The position numbers and the translations under genes were made by a program. The notes under the pieces were generated by a model. That model made no database searches, was not told where the DNA came from, and worked only from the letters and a program-made list of their open reading frames with translations. DNA of 64,000 bases, from contig JAPNXP010000014.1 of NCBI GenBank assembly GCA_028753945.1, positions 1,798,001 to 1,862,000 of the forward strand, written 5' to 3'. The stretch is from Hexactinellida sp. DTS-2022. Its lineage: Eukaryota; Porifera; Hexactinellida. Positions 32,463 through 44,796 of this stretch are shown here, piece after piece (positions within the stretch are counted from its first letter, which is position 1; each line of letters starts with the position of its first letter).

Positions 32463-32500
32463 ATGTATGTATGTATGTATGTATGTATGTATGTACGTAC
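31957..32500. repeat. ~540-bp compound (GTAT)n(GTCT)n(GTAT)n microsatellite
   Basis: About 115 GTAT units with a single GCAT variant near 32201, then ten GTCT units (32421-32460), then about nine more GTAT units. Long open frames through it on both strands (Tyr-Val-Cys-Met and Ile-His-Thr-Tyr repeats) are artefacts of a stop-free repeat. Confidence 0.98.
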
Positions 32501-32769
32501 CAAGCAGGGTTCTATCAAGGATGTTAGATTTTGGGGGGATGTTTCTACTAAGAACCTTACTAGATTGAATTACCACTTTGAAACTTTCCCAACTACTATT
32601 CATCCTGAATCAGTCCCTAAGAGCTAGGCTAACAACCAACTAAATCACTTAGGCCACCAAAGGAACGTATCTTCCAGCAAAACTAAATTTCTTTCTTCAA
32701 AGAAAAATTCAGAATTTGTTAATCCCTAAATGTAGTTGAATTCCTCAGACAAGCTCCAGAGTATGTCTC

Positions 32770-34055
32770 GGTGAAGAAGAATTTTTTACTGCTTACGATC
32801 TCGTTGTCTGTTCTGGTGTATCATTTGTTAAGTAATTTACTTGTCACCTCATCAAGAACATCAGAAATAACCTATTGTCAAAGAAGTTTTTTGATGTCTC
32901 AGCTTTTGAATTATTTATGTTAAATTTCAACTTTCTTTTCCTCCGGGATTTGTTCGGTGGTCTCATCTACACACTATTCATGAAAGAGACCTAATTTTAT
33001 CAGCACACCTCCGTGCTGCAAATAAAATAATATTTTGTGCACTACACCAGGAAATAACACGCAATATGTTGCTTTAGACCTTGCTCTATTCCACGAGACG
33101 ACTATAGCAGGTATTCGTTTATACATCCTGAAGAAGAGACTATTGCTGGATTTTCACTTAATTCTTGTTCGGTGGCTTTGTGTCAATTCTAAAGTTAGGT
33201 TTCACCCTTTAAGTCGAGGAAGTGCTTTAGTTTCAAATGATTGCAAAACTGAATTACTCAGTTCTTTTAGTCATTGGCTGGATGCATGGCAAGAGTTGGC
33301 TTTACACAACAAACATTCAAAGCATTAATACAGACGAATTATGCCATACCTGAACTGTCTCTTGAATTGCTCAATGAAGGATATGGTAGCGTACTAACTG
33401 GTCGTTTTCAAAGAGATTCATTGGAACGAATGTTTTAACTGTATCAGCAGCTGAGTGGAGGACGGTTTTAGTGAGTTTGCACTAAGTGCTTTTTTGAAAT
33501 TTTTCATAAAGAGAAACATCGACATCAGCTCATTATGTTCCACCAATAATTCAATTTCTTCAATCAAGGAATACGCTCATGAATACTTATAAATGATTCA
33601 GAACACTTACAATTTAATGGAGATTCCCAACAAGTAGCTGTTTACATTTCCGGTTATAATTCCTTGTCGTTAGCTGAAATATTGTTGTGTCCTGACTTTC
33701 TATGTTTCTTGCAGAATGACCATGGTTCATCTGACTACTTCAACAAAGTGAATCAGGGAGGTTTAACTCTTCCTAATACAGCTTTACATCATTATGTGTC
33801 GAGTGCATTCTACTTTTAGAACTTCCAGAAGGACAAGTTCGAGTTTCTGACTTTCCTTGGAAAACTCTAGCTCAAGAATTACTCAATCTAACAACAACTT
33901 CGTTTACTTCTCTAGAACACTCGATTAAATCAAGAGAAATCGTGAACAATATCCTTTCCAATATTTATTTTAACAACTTGAAAATTCCAATTAGTCGAAC
34001 CTACCGCAAGGATCAAGTTTCCGCATTTAAATCCAACAAGCGGCAGATAAGTTAA
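32770..34055 (+). pseudogene. P-element/THAP9-like transposase, C-terminal half
   Basis: Fragments in changing plus frames: HLIKNIRNNLLSKK and VSAFELF (the helix after the second catalytic Asp in P-type transposases), VRWSHLHTIHERDLILSAHL, QYVALDLALFHETTIAGIRL, NSKVRFHPLSRGSAL, SSFSHWLDAWQEL, then QVAVYISGYNS, NQGGLTLPNTALHHYVSSAF, and a long clean tail from EGQVRVSDFPWKTLAQELL to a stop at 34053. The order matches the GTP-binding-like insertion domain and C-terminal domain of P/THAP9 transposases. Many shifts and stops. It diverges from the two copies at 48-52 and 56-64 kb, so it is a separate P-like lineage. The long microsatellite lies just upstream. Confidence 0.7.
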
Positions 34056-34590
34056 TTGTGTACCTTGACCTATTGCACTGTAGTGGATATACTGTGTTTC
34101 TTGTCTTATTAGAGAATAGAGAGTTTAATCATGAATGTTTAAATATGGTTTAAAGTCAAGGTTAATAATTAGTATTAATTACCATATATGGGTATGTATA
34201 TTTGATTACGTCATTGTGGTTAAATCCGATGAGAAATCATTCTCAAAAGTATTTTAGATTTTTCTTTCGTATTTGAAAACCTAAGTTTAGTTTATTCCAT
34301 GACAATAGGTAATTCCTTTTACGAGCAATTAGAAAGTAAACTGGCCTGGAAATCAAGTGAGCAAATACTTGACTTAGCTAGCCGTATAATATATTAGGCC
34401 ATGCTTAATCTCACCAATCTGTTATAATTATTTTCAATCGCTAGAGTGCCTGCCTTTCACTTCCATCATATAAATCTTCAGAAGCTTTACATTTATTTCG
34501 GGATTACTACATCGTATATATTTAACAAGCAACTGCACATTTAACGTAATGTTATAATTAATATGGACGAAATTCACTTCAAATCATATC
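34056..34590. other. unassigned AT-rich spacer
   Basis: No features recognised after the P-like stop codon. Confidence 0.4.
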
Positions 34591-34742
34591 TTACATATAA
34601 AGCGGGGTGGCATGGCCCCCCCTCTTTTGAGGATGGCCCCCTTTGAATAACAATGTTCAACAGTGTGGCGCCCCCCTGAAATCCCCCCTGCCCCCCCCCC
34701 CCCCAAAGCTCCCCTACCTTAAAATCATGGCGCCGCCTCTGA
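34591..34742. mobile_element. GC-rich hAT-like MITE (partial evidence)
   Basis: The right end is CATGGCGCCGCCTCTG, the complement of the CAGAGGCGGCG terminus of the MITE at 19562. The left end (GCGGGGTGGCATGG) is only loosely inverted and no TSD is clear. Contains a run of C (34686-34704). Confidence 0.45.
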
Positions 34743-35498
34743 ACCCTTGTGACTTATCATAGTCCATTTTGGAAAATAGCACCAAGGCCTGTATCACTTA
34801 AATCACGGTTCACCCTTAGGGGGAAGGATTGTAATAATCTGCATAGTATTAAATTATTTGACTACTTACTCGAGTATTTAGTCTGTACTGTAAATTGGTA
34901 GGCTCCAAATCGAGCTGTTATTTAAGTATTACAAAAATATATGTACTCACATAATCTGTTGTTACGGAATAAATATTCTTAGTTAGCAATTGGAAAATAG
35001 AAGCCTACACGATCGTTGAATCATTATAATTATCACTAGTTGAATTAATTAGAATTAGATTTAATACTTTCAATTGAACATAAGACTCAGTGAATAATGG
35101 AAATTACCAACTCAATTATCACACAATCGAAGTCCAATTTGATTTTAAATAAATTATATATCTAATTTTTTAATTCTCTATCAAATGCATATAAATCAAT
35201 ATTCGGGCACCATCTGTTTTACCTAGTTGTCACAAGTAGTTATTAGCTAGTAACAGCATGATTTGTTCTCAAGAGTAACTTAATTTTTGTTAACTGCTAT
35301 GATGCCATTAACAACACACTGGTTACTGTGCTGTAGCAAGTTACTAGCTGTTAACGACATTTTTAACTCATCCCTGTTTGTGTAACCACATACTTTTTTC
35401 ACGTACAATTCCAAAGCATTTCTTTTTAGCCTTTTGTGATAGTAATTTTCAAATTTCCTCTTATTTATATGCGAGAATACAATGATCAAAAATTACTA
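34743..35498. other. unassigned spacer
   Basis: AT-rich; no gene recognised. The minus frame at 35280-35489 contains TAACAGC-like motifs related to the neighbouring MITE rather than a protein. Confidence 0.35.
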
Positions 35499-35672
35499 CA
35501 GTGGATGCCGGTTATAAGCACATCGTCGGGAACTGCACTTAAGGTGCTTATAGCCGGCATGTTCTTATAACCGACATAAATTATACAGGGTAGATGGCAA
35601 ACGTTTTCCAACACAGTGTGCTTATATCCGATATGTTCTTATAACCGGTGTGCTTATATCCGACATCTACTG
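35499..35672. mobile_element. Tigger-type MITE
   Basis: Termini (TA)CAGTGGATGCCGGTTATA and TATATCCGACATCTACTG(TA), with further internal GTGCTTATA/TATAAGCAC repeats. TA duplication and CAGT ends fit Tigger/pogo. Confidence 0.8.
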
Positions 35673-35735
35673 TATTAACAACACTGAGCTCTTAATAGCC
35701 GAGCTGTTTCCAACCTTATCATTATTCATTATTAG

Positions 35736-36379
35736 CAGGGATGGAAACAGCCAAGCTGTTAACAGCAAATGAAAATCGAAGCTGTTAACAGCTAGTTGCT
35801 GACCAATGCAATAATTGAAATATTGATATATTATCTAACCCAGTGGTTCCCAACCTGGGGTCCATGGACCCCTCTAGGGGGTCCACAGGATGTATTACGG
35901 ACAATGGGAGGGGGTCCACAGAATGTCTAATATTTACTATAGGGGGTCCACGGTTGAAAAAGGTTGGGAATCGCTGATCTAACCAATAATCATGAAAATA
36001 TTATTATATAACCATTTAGTTAAATACGATATACAATTCAATTCGAATTTATACATTTTTGAGTATAACTTTAACAGCTAGAATTGGCTGTTAACAGCTC
36101 TAATGGGCTGTTAACAGCTAGAATTGTCTGTTAACAGCTTAAAATTGGGCTGTTAACAGCTAGAATAGGCTGTTAACAGCTTAAATTGGGCTGTAACAGC
36201 ACATTGGCTGTTAACAGCTTACATTGACGGTTAACAGCTTAAATTGCCGTTAAAAAACTTAAAGGAGATTTAAATGCAGTTAAGGTTTAATGACAATTGG
36301 GGACGAATTCTTAGCTCTTAACAGCGCTGTTAACAGCAAACAGCCAAAATGGCTGTTAGCAGCAGATTCACCACCCCTG
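35736..36379. mobile_element. hAT MITE filled with GCTGTTAACAGC palindromes
   Basis: Starts CAGGGATGGAAACAGCC and ends CACCACCCCTG. Flanks TTATTAG and GTATTAG match at 6 of 7. The interior carries more than ten copies of the palindrome GCTGTTAACAGC. A second hAT MITE sits inside at 35841-35976. Confidence 0.75.
35841..35976. mobile_element. hAT MITE nested in the previous one (CAGTGGTTCCCAACC family)
   Basis: Starts CAGTGGTTCCCAACCTGGGG and ends GGTTGGGAATCGCTG, perfect 8-bp duplication ATCTAACC (35833-35840, 35977-35984). A sister copy is at 54852-54977. Confidence 0.95.
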
Positions 36380-36904
36380 GTATTAGTTTGACTTTGATTG
36401 AAATTATAGTTAATTCTTATCACAGAGGACCAGAAATGTAAGTTCATTTAATTATCTGACCTTGTCAAATCTTAATTTAAGGGGTTGGTTTGCACTCTTG
36501 CCATTGTCTAATTACAAAATGATTTTTATTTGTTTGCTCTTATTATTTTGTCTGTTTAGTGAGTTGTTGATTGATTTCTGTCCTCCCGGAGTATATACCA
36601 TTCCTTCTATGAGGTCTGTGCAAGGCAAGTGTTGTTATCCTATATTCTCTATAACATTTCTCAATACCTGCAGTGTTTAAGCAGCAATGTATTAGTAAGT
36701 ATCTTAAAATTAAGATTCAACTATTATCGGATTTAGGAATGATCGATATCTATCCATTTTGGACCTTTACTTAATTTAAGGATAATTATATTTATTCGGG
36801 CTTCAGACTTGTGCCATGGTCCAACCTTGAATATTCACTTATGGCCTTGTTTTTTATTAGGTTCCACAGTTATCTCTACTACACGTACATTTCATATAGT
36901 TATA
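36380..36904. other. unassigned spacer
   Basis: AT-rich with short hydrophobic frames (36462-36680, 36811-36996) that show no known motif. Confidence 0.35.
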
Positions 36905-37229
36905 CACTCAACCTCCGCGACCCGGACCTCTCAGATACGGGCACTAACTCAACCGGGAAGCCTTATTGCAGTAAATCCAAGCTAGATATGTTTTAATTTA
37001 CCATTAATGGAGTTTATTGATTGAGAAAATTCTATGACAAATACATATCTTATATTATCCATAACGCGTTAAATATCAGTTTTATTTTTGAATGAATCTA
37101 GAAAATATTGATTAGACACTTTGAGATTGCACATGTACTAGCCAATGGTTTTTTTCTGAGATCCGGGCAATTTTCCCAGTTCCGGTCCACCCTCCGGACG
37201 TCAGTGCCCGGATAAGGGAGGTTTAATTG
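36905..37229. mobile_element. pogo-type MITE (CACTCAACCTCC family)
   Basis: Termini (TA)CACTCAACCTCC...CCCGG and CCGGATAAGGGAGGTTTAATTG(TA). The same terminus is found at 37370 and 43879. Confidence 0.65.
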
Positions 37230-37944
37230 TATTTTATACTATACGTTTATACAGTAGAACTCGGTTAGTAGGAGATAAAAATTAGTACATATTATGCAAT
37301 TGTACGTATTGAGTTCACACTACATAGAAATACATAGAAATTGGCGAATTTTGTTTATATAAGTAAGTACACTCAAACCTCCCTTATCCGGCACTGCCTT
37401 CCGGAGGGTACCCGAAACTGGGAATTTGCCCAGATATAAGTAATACCAAAGTGTCTTATATATATTTAGTGGATTCATTCAATAATCACAGACTGATGTT
37501 CCTAACTAGTTGTGGATGATTATGGATATGTTTTTGATGTACGTATTATTTTGTCATTAAACTCCATTATTGGTTAAATGATTACAAATTAAGCTTTGCT
37601 TTACAATTACAAAGCACTTGTTGTTTATATGTGATTGAAATGCATTAGATACAACTTATGCTCTTTGATATATAAATTAGATTAATTGTATAGTTGTCGC
37701 AGGCGAAATTGAGTTTCAGGCGAGATTGAGTTCTAATATTTGTAAATATTAGAATTGACCTAGAGGCTAGCTTAAGACGGTTATTTTAAGTAATTGCATA
37801 TGCTGAATACGAATTTAGAATTAACTACATATGTACTTGCAAATAAGTGCTGTTTGTTGTTATAGAGACACTTAGTGACACTTGTATTTGAGATACATAC
37901 TAATTTCTAAGCCACATACTGTATAGCGTCAGGAGGGAGGAGTC

Positions 37945-39450
37945 GACCCCACCCTTAAGTCAGGGGAGGGGAGAGAGAGTATCTTGTTCCCAATATTTTA
38001 TTAAATGGTAAATTCTGGAGCTACGGTTACGATTCAATTTCTCGCCACGGTTAACCAGTTAACCGCCCATGCTGATCAACACAGAAGAACATTATTTATA
38101 CTACATAATAAGTAAGGTTCAGCTTTGCTTTATTCCTTACTACTGCTACATTTCGTCCTTCAGAAAATATTAATCAAGGCTGGATTCGGTTAACCGCCGC
38201 TAATCCGGTTAACTATTACGGATTTTATTGATCAGTTAACCGATATATTAATATTAAAATTAGAAGTACAATCTTTGGATAAAAGTGTGAATTTGCACGC
38301 ATTTTGTTCAGAATATAATAATTGTTTATCTTATTACCCATAGTAATACGATATATTTTGGTGACAACAGTGTAGAAGTAACCTGAAGTGATAAACTTGT
38401 ACGTATGTTAATTGTACTTATGGAGTACTTGGCTAAAAGAATGTCTTTTTCGTTACTACAATATGGATATTTTCTGAGAAATGTCTATATATTTTGTTAT
38501 AACTTTCAGTGGCGGTTGACCGGTTAACCGTAGTGTGAAGACAATCGTAACCGTGGCCTCAAAACGGTTAACCAACCCCACCCTTAACTATTGTTTATAC
38601 AAGGCTGGATTCGTTAACCGGCTGGCTAACCGCTTAACTGTTGCTATTAAATATCGGTTAGCGGTTCCAGATTTCGTTAACCAGTTAGCCGGTCTGTTGA
38701 TAATCAGCAGTATTATTTGGAAATTATCTTACAGTACATCCTCGCTAGTCCGAACAGGAGATCCAACGTATATTACAATGGAATTATTAATAAGTCTCAG
38801 ACAATTATTAGGTAGTATACTACATGTTTAGTTTGGATTAAAAAGGTTTATACAAGTTTGATCCAAATTATCGGAATCTCATGTTATAGAGGCCAATAGA
38901 AAATGTATTACTTCACTAATCCGAACGAATTCACTAATCGGAACAGAATTTTTTTGAATCGGAACACCTCTGTTGGGATTAGCGAGGAAGTACGTATAAA
39001 TAATTAAAAATATCCTAATTTTGTTGGAAATGATGATCATAAATCCATTTCTCATCACCACAATGACCACATTATATATTTTCTGTAACTACACTGTTTC
39101 TAACTTGCCCAGATTGCGAAATGTATTAGTTAATGACTACTTATAGAGTAATACTTTTATAATACTGAGTCCTACACTGTAATATAAACAAAACGAATCA
39201 TAACTTAGCCTCAGAATGGTTAACAACCCCACCCTTGGTTTATAGGAATTTACTACATATGGAAATGCATAGATTTTAGATTACCATTATCTAACAAAAT
39301 TAATCTAATTTAAATTAGTGTTTTATATACGCAATTACATTGATATTATTTAACTAGATTGTCAGACCGGTTAACTGCTCAATTAAATCTGTAACAGTTA
39401 ACCAATATTAGCAGCGGTTAAGCGGTCACCCAGCTAACCGAATTTAGTCT
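37945..39450. repeat. region of GGTTAACCG-rich repeats in about three blocks
   Basis: The landmark CCCCACCCTT recurs at about 37949, 38577 and 39227. Blocks with GGTTAACCG/CGGTTAACC palindromes and AAGGCTGGATTCG follow. Part of it (38025 to 38557) is an inverted pair, ACGGTTACGATT...AATCGTAACCGT. Likely two or three copies of a repeat-filled MITE with unclear ends. Confidence 0.5.
38732..38994. mobile_element. pogo/Tigger-type MITE, second copy
   Basis: Starts (TA)CAGTACATCCTCGCTAGTCC and ends GGATTAGCGAGGAAGTACG(TA). Same family as 8577-8863. Confidence 0.65.
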
Positions 39451-41306
39451 AGTATTGTGAATTGAATCTGAATGTCCAAATTAAAATAGGTATAATTTCG
39501 CCCCTCATAATATTATTTGGGGTGGCCGTTAATACACAGTCGGGACCCCGGATCAAAACCTCTTGAATAAGAAGGGTTACGCGATAGCAAAACAATAATT
39601 ATTGAAATACGAGAATTACAACTGGTGGATAACATTAATCCTTGAGATTGTTCTATGTTAGCCCGCCTATGGTCTCGCGGGCTACCAAATCCGGCAGTGC
39701 TTAAGCAGACCACAATAATATATATATTAAAAGCACAGTAGTTCTTTGTGTGTGTGTGTGTGTGTTTGTCCGGATTACGGTAAAGTAATTCGGAGATAAA
39801 AAAACGCATCTCTATTTGAGATAAAAACTAACGAAGGGCCTGGATTTGTCTGACTGTTTATTAATTATCGTAATGTGAGTATTCAATAACAGTTGTAATT
39901 TATTTATGTTTTCACTCAACACAATATTTGTTGATATATGTACTTTTCAGATCTTGTGTTTTATTTAAACATGATGATATATTGGTTAATACTAGAATAC
40001 GTAAAAGAAATATTATTAATGCTATTTAGTAATTGATATTTAAATTAACACGGATTTACTTTGACTCAATATTAATAAATCGCTGTTAAAAATATAGTAC
40101 ATCTGAAGGTGACAAGTTGTTTGTATCCAAAAGAAAGATAATCAATATACTAAGGCTTGTGCTCTTTTTCGTAAGAGATGCAATTGCAATTGCGTCCACA
40201 GCTAAGCTCAGTCAAGAATGTAATCATATTAATTAGCTTTCACAGTCAATATATGTTACTGTGCTATTTCTTTTTCAGTCGTTACATAGCACCTTTTTAT
40301 AGAAAGTGCTCCTGAATTATCATTTAACAAGGCCTCTTAGTGTGTAAGAGGTTTTCTGCTGAGCCCCCATTAGGGTCGCTGGCTACACTTACTCCTACGC
40401 ACTTGTCACCCACTATAGTTTGGCTGACTTCGCACCTGCCCAAATATTATATTACTTAGTGAAAATAAAGTTTAATGAAGCTTCTAAATATTTATTTATT
40501 ATCAATTATATAATTTATATTACATATAATTACAATACACATTTGTTGTTTGTTTGAAGGTACGAGAAACGAAATGACTTTGAAAATATGGTTTTAGACT
40601 GCAGCATTAAATAAAAACTTCGGATTAACATGTCCTATTTGTCATTCACCAATTCAGAGCAGTTTCGAAATAATATCATTTAGAAGTTCCTTAATTCCCA
40701 CACACTGACCTTGAGCTTGAGATTTTCTGATTAATTCCCAATCTCTTCTGAATGGACTGGGATAATCTTAAAATCTTTAAAACTCTAATTGCCCTAAGGA
40801 ATTTTGCCCAATCTCTGGTTGCATATTATAACAATTGTTATTTTTAGACTATTTTTCCAATATTGAGAAAGTAGTCTGAAAAATGTCAACATCTTAGATT
40901 CGGAGAATTCCCACATACGGATTTTGACGTAGTCTCGGATTGTGATTAGTAGGGCCCATAGGTTAGTCCAATACGGTGACATTGGGAAGCCATTGCACAT
41001 TGGTGTTTCAATTGGCAAACTTTAGTATGTCCATGGCACTACCAACCATACCAGGGCCTACCCCTTTGAATTGTTAATTTATAGATGCACATTTAAACAC
41101 ATTTATTTACTACATAATTAGAACGTAATTACTCATTTACTCGCTATACATTCGCAACTTAGTAATATTGATAAGCTGATTTAACAGCAAAAACCAGCTA
41201 TTAAACCAGCTATCAACACAACCAGCTTATCAATAAACTCAACATTAATTTGAGAAATGGCGCGATTAATTATGTTCTGTTTATGTAGTGAATGTATTGA
41301 AAACTA
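39451..41306. other. unassigned region
   Basis: No gene recognised. Holds a (GT)n tract at about 39745-39765. The minus frames at 39513-39809 and 40794-41018 show no known domain. Confidence 0.35.
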
Positions 41307-41870
41307 CACTAACCGGCCAAAAGTATTTGAACAATGGGGATTTTAATGCACACACAATACTCGTCTGGCAACTTATTAACGGCTATCTAAACTACTCTGA
41401 AATGACTATAAATATCTTACTATAGATATACATTACAAAATATAGTGATTTCAATTCAATTTTGAAAATATCCACGAAGTGGTATAAGTGTTTCTGCCAC
41501 GTGCCACTTGTGGCATAAGTGGCACAAATTGAAATGTGGCTGTATCACAGTGGAAAATATTCGGATTGATTTGAAAGTATGCACTTAGTTTAATCAAACC
41601 ATGTGGAATTCAAATCTGCTATCAGAATAAATATATTAACATTGCATCTTAATGATAACAAATTAATTATTTAATTAGCTAATTAAATATTTAATGAGTT
41701 TAACGCTTCCATAAAAATGTAAATTTGAAAATTTTGCTGTTTTATAATACTTTACATATCGTTTCATGTAAATAGCCATTTTGTAGCATGTACTAATGTT
41801 ATTATGCTTGTATAACCTCAAATGTCTAAATGCAAATTATTGCTGTTCAAATACTTTTGGCCGGTTAGTG
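41307..41870. mobile_element. Tc1/mariner-type MITE
   Basis: Perfect terminal repeats (TA)CACTAACCGGCCAAAAGTA and TACTTTTGGCCGGTTAGTG(TA). TA duplication plus the CACT...CAAAAGT pattern fits Tc1/mariner. Interior non-coding, with GGCATAAGTGGCAC repeats. A diverged relative begins at 44797. Confidence 0.85.
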
Positions 41871-42282
41871 TATATGTATTGGAGATTATTAAACTGGTGG
41901 CTTGAGTGAAATGGTTTGAATTCGCGAGTAGATTAGGAAAAATATTTATTACGAGCCTATAATCTCGTTCGCTTTTGCTAGGGAATACTTAACTATTCCA
42001 CTTAATTCATTATCATGTATAATTTAAACTTTACCACGCAATATAATTAGCTTACAAAAGGACTCGTATTGATTTTGTCAAGTCTTCAATATTAATCTAT
42101 ATACGTACTATATTATACTAGTTTGCTTATATTTTAAAATATCAATCTTATTCTTAGTAATTAATTCCCCAACTTTAACAACAAACAGCACTTATTTGCA
42201 TGTACATATGTAGTTAATTCTAAATTCGTATTTAGCATACTATGCAATTACTTAAAATAACTGCTAGTCTCTATGTTAATTT

Positions 42283-43350
42283 GGAATATTCCTTAATTTG
42301 TTTACCTACAAACTGATCCCTGTAGTGTTTTGCAGCAAAATTCCCAGTTTCCTCAAATGCGAACGGTTCATCCATCATACTTGTATGATGATCAATAATG
42401 GAATCTTCCAGCATGGGTTGCTTGAAACTTGCTTCCAAACAATAGCCATATTATGAAGAACAGCACATGCAAGAATAATAGTACATTCTTTATCTGGAGC
42501 CATGCGGATCTCTCCGTGAAGGCAATGAAATCTTCTCATCCCCCTCCCAAAGGTTTGCTCGATTAATACACGCGTTTTTTTGTGTGAATAATTATAATTC
42601 TCTTGGACTTGTGAGGTAGGTTGCCGGTATGGAATTAATATATAGGATTTCAAGCATATACCCACTATCACCTAAGATATGCTCTCCAACCAAGAAGTTA
42701 TTCTCCACATATGTTCCAACCTGAGAGAGCTTCCAAATACGTGAGTCATGTACTGAACCGGGGAATCTTGCCAATACATCGGAAAATCTACCATCAGGTA
42801 GCAGATAGCTTGACATTTATGGAGTGGTAGAAATGTCTGTTTACATAATCAGCCTCATTTTCAGAAGGATTTTGAATACGAACATGTGTTCCATCTACAA
42901 GTCCAAGAACGCCGGGTAGGTTCGCGAGCTCATAAAACTGGGACTTAATCGTAGCCTTGTCAGCAGAACCGGGCATGCTAATAAACTTTGAATATACCGA
43001 TTGTAGCCCGAGTGCAACGGCTCTAATCTACTTGCAAGCTGAGGGTTGGCTCACATGAACTCCAATACCACAAATTATCTGAAAAGTCCCAGATGCAAAA
43101 ATTTGTAGAGCAACACAAACTTGTACATGTGGATGTGCAGCATGCATGAGATCTATCAGTTGAATTAAGAAGATCAACTATGATCTCTTTAATCCTTAAT
43201 TAATATTGCTGACCTTGAGAAGCGGTAACGCTGCACCAATTCTAGATCATCATAGAATTCCAAAGGATCGCTACGATCTCTGAAGACTCTCTCTCGAGCG
43301 AGAGAATTTTCCGATTCTTCTGCTGAGAACAATGGAATCATTCCTGCCAT
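42283..43350 (-). pseudogene. PIF/Harbinger transposase (HARBI1-like)
   Basis: Starts at an ATG complementary to 43348-43350 (MAGMIPLFSAEESEN), then DPLEFYDDLELVQRYRFS, the usual N-terminus. Catalytic blocks of the DDE_4 fold follow: LGLVDGTHVRI (Asp 1), PGSVHDSRIWKLS, HILGDSGY (Asp 2), and TRVLIEQTFGRGMRRFHCL (Glu), then CAVLHNMAIV. The C-terminus reads FEETGNFAAKHYRDQFVGK in another frame to about 42283. At least three frame changes (near 42980, 42800 and 42600), so a pseudogene of nearly full length. The minus-strand gene lies near the right end of the composite. The separate Myb-like partner ORF of Harbinger elements was not found. Confidence 0.85.
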
Positions 43351-43619
43351 TTAGATGAAAAGAAAAGAGTATGATAATGATAATAGCACTAAGAAATGAA
43401 AATATGCATGTCATTTTTCATTATAAACAAATTTTATAGGAGTGGGGAATCATTCTTCTTTGTTCCTAATAATTTGACATTAATTGCCTCAACTGTTGCT
43501 CAAAAAGAAAAATTAAGAAATATATATTTTACTAGATCAATAATAAATAAACACTTACCATAACTAAATTATACATTAGTTTGTATTTATTTAGGATAAT
43601 GCTCTATTCTAATCCTATT

Positions 43620-43705
43620 TAGCTTAAAGTTATTTTTAAGTTCGGTCTTAAGATCGATCTTAAGACTGATCTTAGTTCTTAAGTTCTTAGTGAATACGGC
43701 CGCAG
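43620..43705. repeat. Harbinger-like terminal sequence
   Basis: AAGTTCTTAGTGAATACGGCC (to ~43702) is the complement of a GGCCGTATTCACTAAG-type PIF/Harbinger end. Internally inverted TTAAGATCGATCTTAAG precedes it. It lies 5' of the Harbinger gene at a suitable distance; the other end was not found. Confidence 0.45.
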
Positions 43706-44113
43706 GTTTGTGTTTTATTTTTATAGATTACCCCATAAATAGTACATTAACTAATACATTTCGCAAATTTGGCAAGTTATAAACAGTGTCAGTTTGCGAA
43801 CCCTTGCTTTACATCAATAAGGTTCCCGGTTGAGGGAGGTGCCCGTAACTCAGAGGTCCTGATAAGGGAGGTTTGAGTGTACTACTAAACTATGCACGTG
43901 CTAACCGAGTTCCACTGTAGCCCTTTATGTGCTTGATAGAGCGAGTTTTAAAGCTTTTTTTGTCTACAGTATGGCATGGAATAATATTCGTCAGGAGTGG
44001 TATCTATGAGGGAGGAGGATTCAGATTCGATCTATTTATACCAGACGGGTAATATTACATTGCAATGCACACTACAGTACACCAATTGTAGCGACAGAAT
44101 ATACTAACTATAT

Positions 44114-44417
44114 CAGGGGTCGGCAACCCCTAGCCGCCCAGATGTTGTCCGCGAGGCGAAATTATCCGGCCCGAAGCTCTCTATGAATTAGCTCATCGTG
44201 ACCTCCAATTCGGTCATTTAATTTAAATCCAAATATTTATATAAATATAGTGTGGTAACATTATTAAAGATAAGTCAATACATATTTAATGATGATTGAC
44301 AAGTCTACAATGGATAAATTACGAATAAGACCAAAAGGATGATATATCGCTTGGCCCCACTAATGCGGTAAATAACTCATTCTGACCCGCAGGCTCAAAG
44401 GTTGCCGACTCCGGCTG
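44114..44417. mobile_element. hAT MITE (CAGGGGTCGGCAACC family)
   Basis: Starts CAGGGGTCGGCAACCCC and ends GGTTGCCGACTCCGGCTG, a widespread hAT terminus. A clear 8-bp duplication is not visible (AACTATAT versus TATTTCAT). Confidence 0.65.
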
Positions 44418-44796
44418 TATTTCATTGGATGCGATATATGTTTAACATCTGTTATAATGGCTCCTTCCCAACCATACCTACACTATCTGTCTTCAGATAG
44501 TTCTGTTTACGTAATACATGGAGTATAAATAATGTGTTCATCTAGATTTCCGAAGCAATGGCCGTTGGTTCGCTTCAGATCATTTGTATTCCATCCACAG
44601 ATCTCTATGGTTAACGGGTATTTGGCAATCAACTAGATAAAGTTAAAAAAATTTATTTGACCGATTGACACTTTCTTTGTCTCTAGATCACTGAATGTTC
44701 CTGAAAAGTTCCAAACTTGGGTACCAGACCATTCCTCTATTTGGTATTATATTCCTAACTATTTATGTTCATGCAATGTAACTACATCACAAACTA
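44418..44796. other. unassigned spacer
   Basis: No gene or repeat structure recognised. Confidence 0.4.

Larger units (their letters stand above)
37252..43917. mobile_element. 6.7-kb composite with two concentric TIR pairs
   Basis: Outer pair: (TA)CAGTAGAACTCGGTTAG at 37252 and CTAACCGAGTTCCACTG(TA) ending 43917. Inner pair: (TA)CACTCAAACCTCCCTTATC at 37370 and GATAAGGGAGGTTTGAGTG(TA) ending 43879. Both pairs sit next to TA, as in Tigger/pogo. A third inverted pair of ~82 bp lies inside (37781-37862 and 42178-42261). Contents: GGTTAACCG repeats, a pogo MITE, a (GT)n tract, a Tc1-like MITE and a Harbinger transposase. It may be one large element or a stack of nested ones. Confidence 0.5.

Noticed and set aside
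31907..32627. Long open frames of 186-238 codons on both strands
   Set aside because: They run through the GTAT/GTCT microsatellite and encode only Tyr-Val-Cys-Met or Ile-His-Thr-Tyr repeats.
40320..40450. Possible tRNA-derived SINE (short GC-rich block near 40360)
   Set aside because: No A and B boxes in proper spacing and no cloverleaf could be drawn.
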